A stretch of 45,000 bases of DNA from Prorocentrum cordatum (lineage: Eukaryota; Sar; Dinophyceae; Prorocentrales; Prorocentraceae). The notes under the pieces were generated by a model. That model worked only from the letters and a program-made list of their open reading frames with translations, did not search any database and was not told where the DNA came from. Below are positions 39,776 through 45,000 of this stretch, in pieces. How positions within the stretch are numbered: position 1 is the stretch's first letter; each line of letters starts with the position of its first letter. The stretch spans positions 243,300 through 288,299 of the forward strand of contig CAUYUJ010016153.1 in assembly GCA_963575745.1 (NCBI GenBank), in the 5' to 3' direction. Position numbers and translations under genes: made by a program.

Positions 39776-40658
39776 AGTTGGTCGGCGGCGAGCGAAGGGG
39801 GGAATTGAGAAGGAGAAGGCCTTCTCAGAAGGCGGCGAGACCTCTCAGAAGCCCTCGCGCCGTCTGCGAAGCCTTTCCAGTCCTCGGGGAAGGCTCAGAG
39901 ACTTCTCAGAAGTCCCGGGGAGCTTCCGCGACTTCCGAGAAGGCACGCCCCCTCCTCGCCTCCCCCCCCTTGGCTCGCCGCCCAGCTGGGCGAGAAGGCG
40001 GGGCAGAGGCCCCCGGAGGGTACCGAGCCCGCCCCGAGGGCCCGCCAGGAGCCGGCCACGAGGGGCCCCCCAGGCCCAAGGGATCCCCGCCACGAGTCCG
40101 CGGAGGGCAGCTTCAGACGCGGGTTGGTCTTCGGGTCGGGGGGGCGGTGCCTCGTCGCCACGGCCTGACGCAGCTCGGGGATCTGGTGCGTCTGGGCCTC
40201 GGGATGGGTCTGGGGACCGATCTCGAACCGATGGTGAGTTTCCAGTTTGCCAGTTTGAAGCATATCCCTATCCCTATCCCTGTGTTTGACATCACCTCAC
40301 CTCGATGCCGATCTTAAGGATTCCCTCAGTTTCTGAGGGCCTATCCCTAAGATTGTCCCCGCTTTTTGCTCGCCCATCTTAGGGATGGGGATATGTTCGA
40401 GGCTGGTTGCCAGTGTCTCAACTCACCCTCCTCCGAAAGAGTCCCCGCCGTCAGCACCTCCTCCTCGCCAAGCAGCCCTCTTCGCCAAGAGATCCTCCTC
40501 GCCAGTGGGATCCTCCTCGCCGGGCGCGCCCGGCCCGCTCAGGGCCCCGCGCCGGAGCTGGCCGGCGAGGAAGGCGACGGCGGCAAGGCGCCCGCTGTGC
40601 AGGCCCATCGGGGTCCCCCGATCGCTGAGCGCGGCTCGATACTGCGACTTCGCGGAGG
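39776..40658. other. Stretch without a supported gene
   Basis: 39810-39945 holds degenerate CTTCTCAGAAG(G/C) palindromes (AGGCCTTCTCAGAAGG; ACTTCTCAGAAGT), repeated about four times. 40262-40281 has four copies of TATCCC. No gene. Confidence 0.45.
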
Positions 40659-40758
40659 AGGAGGAGGAGGAGGAGGAGGAGGAGGAGGAGGAGGAGGAGG
40701 AGGACGAGGACGAGGAGGAGGAGGAGGAGCAGGAGGACGAGGAGGAGGAGGACGGGGA
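40659..40758. repeat. (GGA)n polypurine tract
   Basis: GGA triplets on the + strand with GAC and GCA interruptions. Confidence 0.95.
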
Positions 40759-41184
40759 GCCTCGGAGGCAGGGGAGCTCTGGCCCCCTCCTCGGCCTCGG
40801 CCGCCCCCGGGCTCGAGCCGCGCCCCGGCCCGGCCGCGCTGGCGTGCCGCGGGGGCGCCGCCCCGTCCCCTCCCCCCCCCCGCCGAGAGAGGCGTTCGCC
40901 TTCCGCGGGAGCCTGGAGGAGCAGCACCGCGCCGCGACCAGGATCCAGGCCCCCCCCGCGGGCCGGCATCGCGGGCGGTCGGAGAGCTCGTCGCCGCCCG
41001 GGACAGCAGATATCCTGAGGCAAGCGGGTCCCCGTTCCTTTCCCAGCCCTCCTGTGTGTTGGGCCGTCGTTTTGACTTCGCGGCGCCCCGCGTCGCTCTC
41101 GTTCTCCTCCTCCCCCTCGCCTCTGCCTTCTCGCTCCTCCCTTCGCTTCCTCCTCATCCTCCCTGTCCCACTTCCCATCACAAC
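40759..41184. other. GC-rich stretch without a supported gene
   Basis: No recognised family. One long + frame through the GGA tract has no domain. Confidence 0.35.
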
Positions 41185-41186
41185 CA

Positions 41187-41342
<156 letters not shown>

Positions 41343-41344
41343 TA

Positions 41345-41515
41345 GATTCGGCACGCTTCTCACACGTTTCTTGGTTCACCACCGAAGGCTCCCGTGGCAG
41401 GGTCCGCATGCGTACTCGGGTCCACTTCGGCGCACCCCTCACACGTTTCGTGGCCCCATAGGGAGCTCCACCGAAGGCTCCCGTGGCAGTGTCCGCATGG
41501 GTACTCGGGTCCACT
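41345..41515 (+). repeat. ~85-bp tandem repeat, related to 19640-19860
   Basis: Two units of CACACGTTTC, CACCGAAGGCTCCCGTGGCA, GTGTCCGCATG and ACTCGGGTCCACTT(C/G)GGC. Confidence 0.85.
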
Positions 41516-41978
41516 TGGGCACGCCCTTCCCATCCCAACGAACTATTGTTCATCGAGCGGTCCTGTTAATTAATAGTTTCCACCCACGCAGAAGGGGTCG
41601 GGTTCTTCGCCAGGGTGCAATGGGGGCCCATGCCAAGAAACACCCTGCTTGCCTCCAGGGTGACCTGGATTTCTTGGGCTCCGATGGCTTTGCCATGGAA
41701 GGCGTGACGCTCCCACGCCAAAAATCGATGGACTCCTTGGGGCCTCAGGGTTGGGCTTCCTGTGAAAGGTTTCTTGTGGTCGTGCCCCCACCGTATAAGC
41801 ACATGGCAAGCGAGGGGAAACCACCCCGACCCCCACAATTGGCGTCTACAGTTGGCGTTTACTCAGCAGCCCTGGTTGCGTGCTACACAGCCCTGCCCTG
41901 TTCGATTCCTTCCTTTGGTGCGTTTACTCATCGGCTTGCTCATTGCGACGGTGGCCTTTGATTATCTAACAATTTTTC
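41516..41978. other. Stretch without a supported gene
   Basis: 41700-41760 includes AATCGATGGACTCCTTGG phrases; no family is recognised. Confidence 0.35.
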
Positions 41979-42087
41979 GCAGCTCCGCGCGTATTTCTTG
42001 AGTCTTCGCGGCCCCCCCCCCGTGGCGCCTCCAGCGCCGCCCTCGGCGCGCTGTCCAGCGCCGAGCCAAGAGATCCGCGCCGACCTC
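41979..42087. mobile_element. Family F inverted-repeat element, copy F3
   Basis: The left end GCAGCTCCGCGCGTATTTCTT pairs with AAGAGATCCGCGCCGACCTC at right. GC-rich palindromic centre. Third member of the family at 19391 and 29475. Confidence 0.65.
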
Positions 42088-42145
42088 TCAAGGTTTATGT
42101 GAATCCAGTGTTCTCTTCTTCTATCCTCTAGACATTCGACGTCTT

Positions 42146-42306
42146 CTCAGGAGGGAAAACACACAGGCACAATTAATCGTCGATTCCCCAGGACATGTGG
42201 GACAATATGGGACGTGGGGGGGAAGACGAAAACCCAGAACATGTGGGAAAATGCAGGGAGTCCTGTTGTTCGTGTGCACTTGCTTGCGTGTCCCAGGGCC
42301 CCTTCC
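42146..42306 (+). mobile_element. Family A element, copy A7
   Basis: A 161-bp family A element (CTCAGGAGGGAAAACACACA ... GGGCCCCTTCC) flanked by a perfect 5-bp duplication GTCTT (42141-42145 and 42307-42311). It lies 35 kb from the next copy and has the same orientation. Confidence 0.9.
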
Positions 42307-42459
42307 GTCTTGAGTTCCTCCATGCGGGCCGCCCGAAGTCTGGGCGTCTCCCCCCCGGGGCAGGCCCTTCCTCTCGGCTCCCTCCGTGGACGGCCCCCGG
42401 GGGCCCCGCGAGGGTCCCCCCCCAGAGGGGTGAGCTCCGAGAAGTGCGGCATCGGGGTC

Positions 42460-42682
42460 CTCGAGACTCGCAGGCCTGGAGGTTGGCACCACCGCCAACA
42501 GCATCGGCGGCGTGCCTCCACCGAGGGAGGGAGATCCCAGTCTTGGTGATGGTGGCAACGTTTTGGCCTCCAAGGTGGCCGAAATGTTACCACCACCACC
42601 GGCATCTGGGCTCGTCTTCCCCCCTGTGGAGGCAACCCCCTGCGTTGATGCTGGTGCCAATTTCCAGGCCTCCGATCTCGAG
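42460..42682. mobile_element. Long imperfect palindrome (~110-bp arms)
   Basis: The two halves are imperfect reverse complements over almost the full length, meeting near 42571. Outer blocks are CTCGAGACTCGCAGGCCTGG / CCAGGCCTCCGATCTCGAG, and inner ones GGTTGGCACCA / TGGTGCCAA, GTGCCTCCACC / TGTGGAGGCAA and GGTGGCAACGTTTTGGCC / GGCCGAAATGTTACCACC. CGGCAT occurs on both sides (42447-42452, 42684-42689) and could be part of a longer target duplication. It is probably a non-autonomous inverted-repeat element. Confidence 0.7.
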
Positions 42683-43530
42683 ACGGCATTGAAGCTTCGG
42701 AGGCTTCCGAGGCGACGGTGCTTCAACTCCCGCGTGAAATTCCAGCTCGTCACGCATCTTTTGATTGCGTCTACTGGGGACGGCGGCACACGTGTGACTG
42801 AGTACTACTCTCCCCTCCTGCCTCAGGCCCGAACATGGCGCTCGAAGTCCAAGATCGCTTCTGGCGTAACCTCAGACATAGACTTGGTGTATATGGCAAA
42901 GTCAGAAAAAATCTTGGTGTGTACGGATTGCGGGACTTGAGCGCGTCTGAGGGGGGGTTCATAATGGATGGTGCCCGCGGGAGGGCTCGGTGTATACGGG
43001 GAGCACGAATTTTGTGGCAGCCGAGCGCGTCGTATACATTTTGGGTAGGGGAGGGGACACGCGCGTCTGTGAGGCCCTCATAACAATCCACGGGAGTATG
43101 GTGTGGACTCAAGTCCGTGCTCGTCGCACGGCGGCCCAGTGCGCGGGCGAGTCATAATGTGGCGCAGGCGGTGGAGCAGCAACCATGGTGCGGGAACTGT
43201 TTGGGCCGCTCTCCAGATCCAGAGGTTGGCGATGTGGCTAGAGCGTCCCCGCAATGCGTCCCCTTGGATGGCCTTCGGGACCCTGGTGTAAACAATCATC
43301 CGCGTCACCCACCCATGCACGTCATACTCGGATATGAGCATTACTCTCCTCTCTCCGCCGACTTCGTCCTGGATCCAGTTATCACGCCCTCGCCGTTTAT
43401 CATTATTGAATACAATGCCAGTGGCTTGCGCCACTCCGCCCACCCCCGCAGAATAGAGACGTCCAGTGCGTTTGGGGAGCGATAACGAAACTGGAGCGGC
43501 TGGGTGCTATTTTCCACACCCACGAGGGTG
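42683..43530. other. Stretch without a supported gene
   Basis: A minus-strand frame at 43443-43078 (121 residues, including MLISEYDVHGWVTRMIVYTR) is protein-like but unrecognised, with no supporting start or neighbour. 42940-43080 repeats GAGCGCGTC and TCATAA phrases. Confidence 0.35.
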
Positions 43531-43535
43531 GAAGA

Positions 43536-43609
43536 GAAGGAGGAGGAGGAGGAGGAGGAGGAGGAGGAGGAGGAGGAGGAGGAAGAGGAGGAGGAGGAGG
43601 AGGAGGCGG
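43536..43609. repeat. (GGA)n polypurine tract
   Basis: GGA triplets on the + strand with one AGA interruption. Confidence 0.95.
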
Positions 43610-43860
43610 AGGGGCATGAGGGGGGAGGGGAAGGAGGGGCGGAGGTGGGGAGGCGAAGGGCGGAGGGAGGAACGAAGGGACATTTAGAGGGTGCGAGGGG
43701 CTGCTGGCGTTTGTCACTGGGCTGCGTCTGGGCTTCCAGGCGGCCTCCGGCGGAGGCCCTTGGGGAGCCTGCTGCCGGTTCTTGTGGGGCTCGTGGGGCA
43801 AGCTGGGCAGCTTGTGGAGGAGCCTCTAGGGGAGACTGAGGTTTCTCAGAAAGTCTTTGA

Positions 43861-44027
43861 TCACCACCCACCAAGCCAACCCAACCCAACCCGAAGGCTC
43901 AGATTTACCCTCGATTTCCAGTGGGGGGGGGGTCGGGAAACATAGAAAAAACACGCGTGGAACCCTTACCCCCCCAACCCGAAGTTCGGGTCTTCGGGTT
44001 GGGTTGGGGTGGTCTGGTAGGTAGTCA
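43861..44027 (+). mobile_element. Family B element, copy B2
   Basis: A 167-bp element with the same ends as 12998-13174 (TCACCACCCACCAAGCCAAC ... GGTCTGGTAGGTAGTCA) and a perfect 5-bp duplication TTTGA (43856-43860 and 44028-44032). Same orientation as copy B1; the inner region differs by small deletions. Confidence 0.9.
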
Positions 44028-44032
44028 TTTGA

Positions 44033-44430
44033 GGAGCCCCTTAGAGGGTTTTTGGAAGCATCCAGTTGGCTTTTTGGAGCCTCTTAGGGGGCCTCTTGCG
44101 GGCGGGCCCTCCGAAGGGCCTCGTAGATCGTCTTGGGACGATCTTGGGGGCTCCTTGGGCCATATTGGGCGCTGTCAGGACGCGAAGGGCGGGTATGTCG
44201 AAAAAGGTACGTCTCCCTTTTTTGGGAATGGGACGATTTTGGGGTCTTGCGACCCTCTCGGCGGTCCTCGGTGAGCACTCCTGGACCGCCCTCGGCGCCT
44301 CGTGTGCTGTCCTGAAAAGCCCTCTGGGACCGCTGCGGGGTTACTCTGGGCCGTCTCGACGCCTTCTTGGACTGTCTCGTCGCTCTGCTCGGGTACTCTT
44401 GGGCCGTTTGGCGGCCCTCTGGAGGCTCGG
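44033..44430. repeat. Degenerate CTTGG-type repeat, block 3
   Basis: Irregular GCCTCTTG, CGTCTTGG, GGACCGTCC-like and GGGCCGT(T/C) phrases, similar to the blocks at 16005 and 33120. Confidence 0.6.
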
Positions 44431-44795
44431 GAAAGGCCCCGGGGTGCGCTGACGAGCTCGTACCCCCGCCCACGAAAGAGGGTGTTGGACCCCTCGGCAG
44501 GGGGAACGGGGGAGGCGGCAGCCAAGTGTCTCGCACGCCTTTTCACCGCTGGCAAGCGGGGGTGGGCGAATTACGAGCCTTGGCAGCACTTCTTGAACAC
44601 CGAGGCTTTCGCATCTATTGGTTGATCTCTCGGTTCAATTGTGGCGTGACCTCTGGTGTTTCCACTGGTGTTCCCGCTTCAGCGGTGTCCTCATTTTACA
44701 ATCGACGCTTGCGTCCGTCGTTCAGAGCGGCGCTATTCCCCAGCGCGGGTAGCATCTCTGTATCCGAGTGCTCCCTCGCCGTTGTCGCCCCGCTC
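44431..44795. other. Stretch without a supported gene
   Basis: No recognised gene or element. Confidence 0.35.
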
Positions 44796-44955
44796 CTCTC
44801 CTCTCCCCTCCTCCGCCTTCCCCTGGTCCTCCTGCTCCCTCCGCTGATCCCACTCTTCTTCCTGCTGCTGCTGTTCCTCGTTTCCCTCTCCTTCCTAATC
44901 ATTTTATCTTCCTGCTCACCCTCCACCACCACCACCTCGTCCTCCTCCTCCTCCA
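44796..44955. repeat. Pyrimidine-rich CTC-type tract
   Basis: Irregular CTC, CCT and CACCAC phrases on the + strand. Confidence 0.8.
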
Positions 44956-45000
44956 ATGTACACCGCTCCAGTTTTCAGATCGCGCATCGTACAATTCGTA

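Overview
This window looks like nuclear DNA of a dinoflagellate, or a close relative with the same genome style. It is GC-rich, gene-poor and very repetitive. It holds one convincing protein-coding gene, decayed Ty1/copia-type and LINE-type retroelements, two candidate relict spliced-leader sequences, long polypurine/polypyrimidine tracts and many short dispersed inverted-repeat elements. The only gene called with confidence is an intronless, GC3-rich CDK-like protein kinase at 13456-14583 (+). The taxonomic placement is an inference from these features together; no rRNA or organelle marker is present.

Layout. 0-7.7 kb: a nest of short non-autonomous elements. These are six of seven copies of a ~160-bp family (family A, 5-bp target duplications), a MULE-like inverted-repeat element, a second inverted-repeat family in both orientations (family D), one copy of a 180-bp Tc1/mariner-like MITE (family E), and a 103-bp near-perfect hairpin. 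8.7-9.5 kb: interleaved 15-bp and 12-bp minisatellites. 10.3-12.8 kb: a tandemly duplicated module, each copy carrying an array of 102-bp units (5 and 12 full units) that is stop-free on both strands. 13.0-14.6 kb: a family B element, a candidate trans-splice/relict SL site and the kinase gene. 15.9-21.4 kb: low-complexity and tandem repeats (73-bp, ~90-bp, ~75-bp units) and the second MITE copy. 22.1-27.4 kb: a decayed Ty1/copia-like retrotransposon (integrase, reverse transcriptase, RNase H order), split by a ~1.7-kb G/C-homopolymer-rich insertion built like a foldback element. 30.0-30.6 kb: a decayed LINE reverse transcriptase. 31.7-41.3 kb: long (GGA)n/(TCC)n and (GAT)n/(ATC)n tracts, a 205-bp family C element and a degenerate ORF remnant. 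41.3-45 kb: further short elements, including another family A copy, a ~220-bp palindrome and a second family B copy.

The clearest system-level observation is that three short element families (A, B, C) insert with 5-bp target-site duplications. A and B also share terminal TCA...TCA trinucleotides and an internal core (about CAATTWATCCTCGATT) although their arms differ, so one unseen transposase may mobilise both. For one family A insertion (331-493) the window also holds a duplicated, unoccupied version of the target at 1011-1015, which directly shows insertion and target duplication. No autonomous transposase is visible. Apart from the kinase, nothing here can be described as a working pathway.
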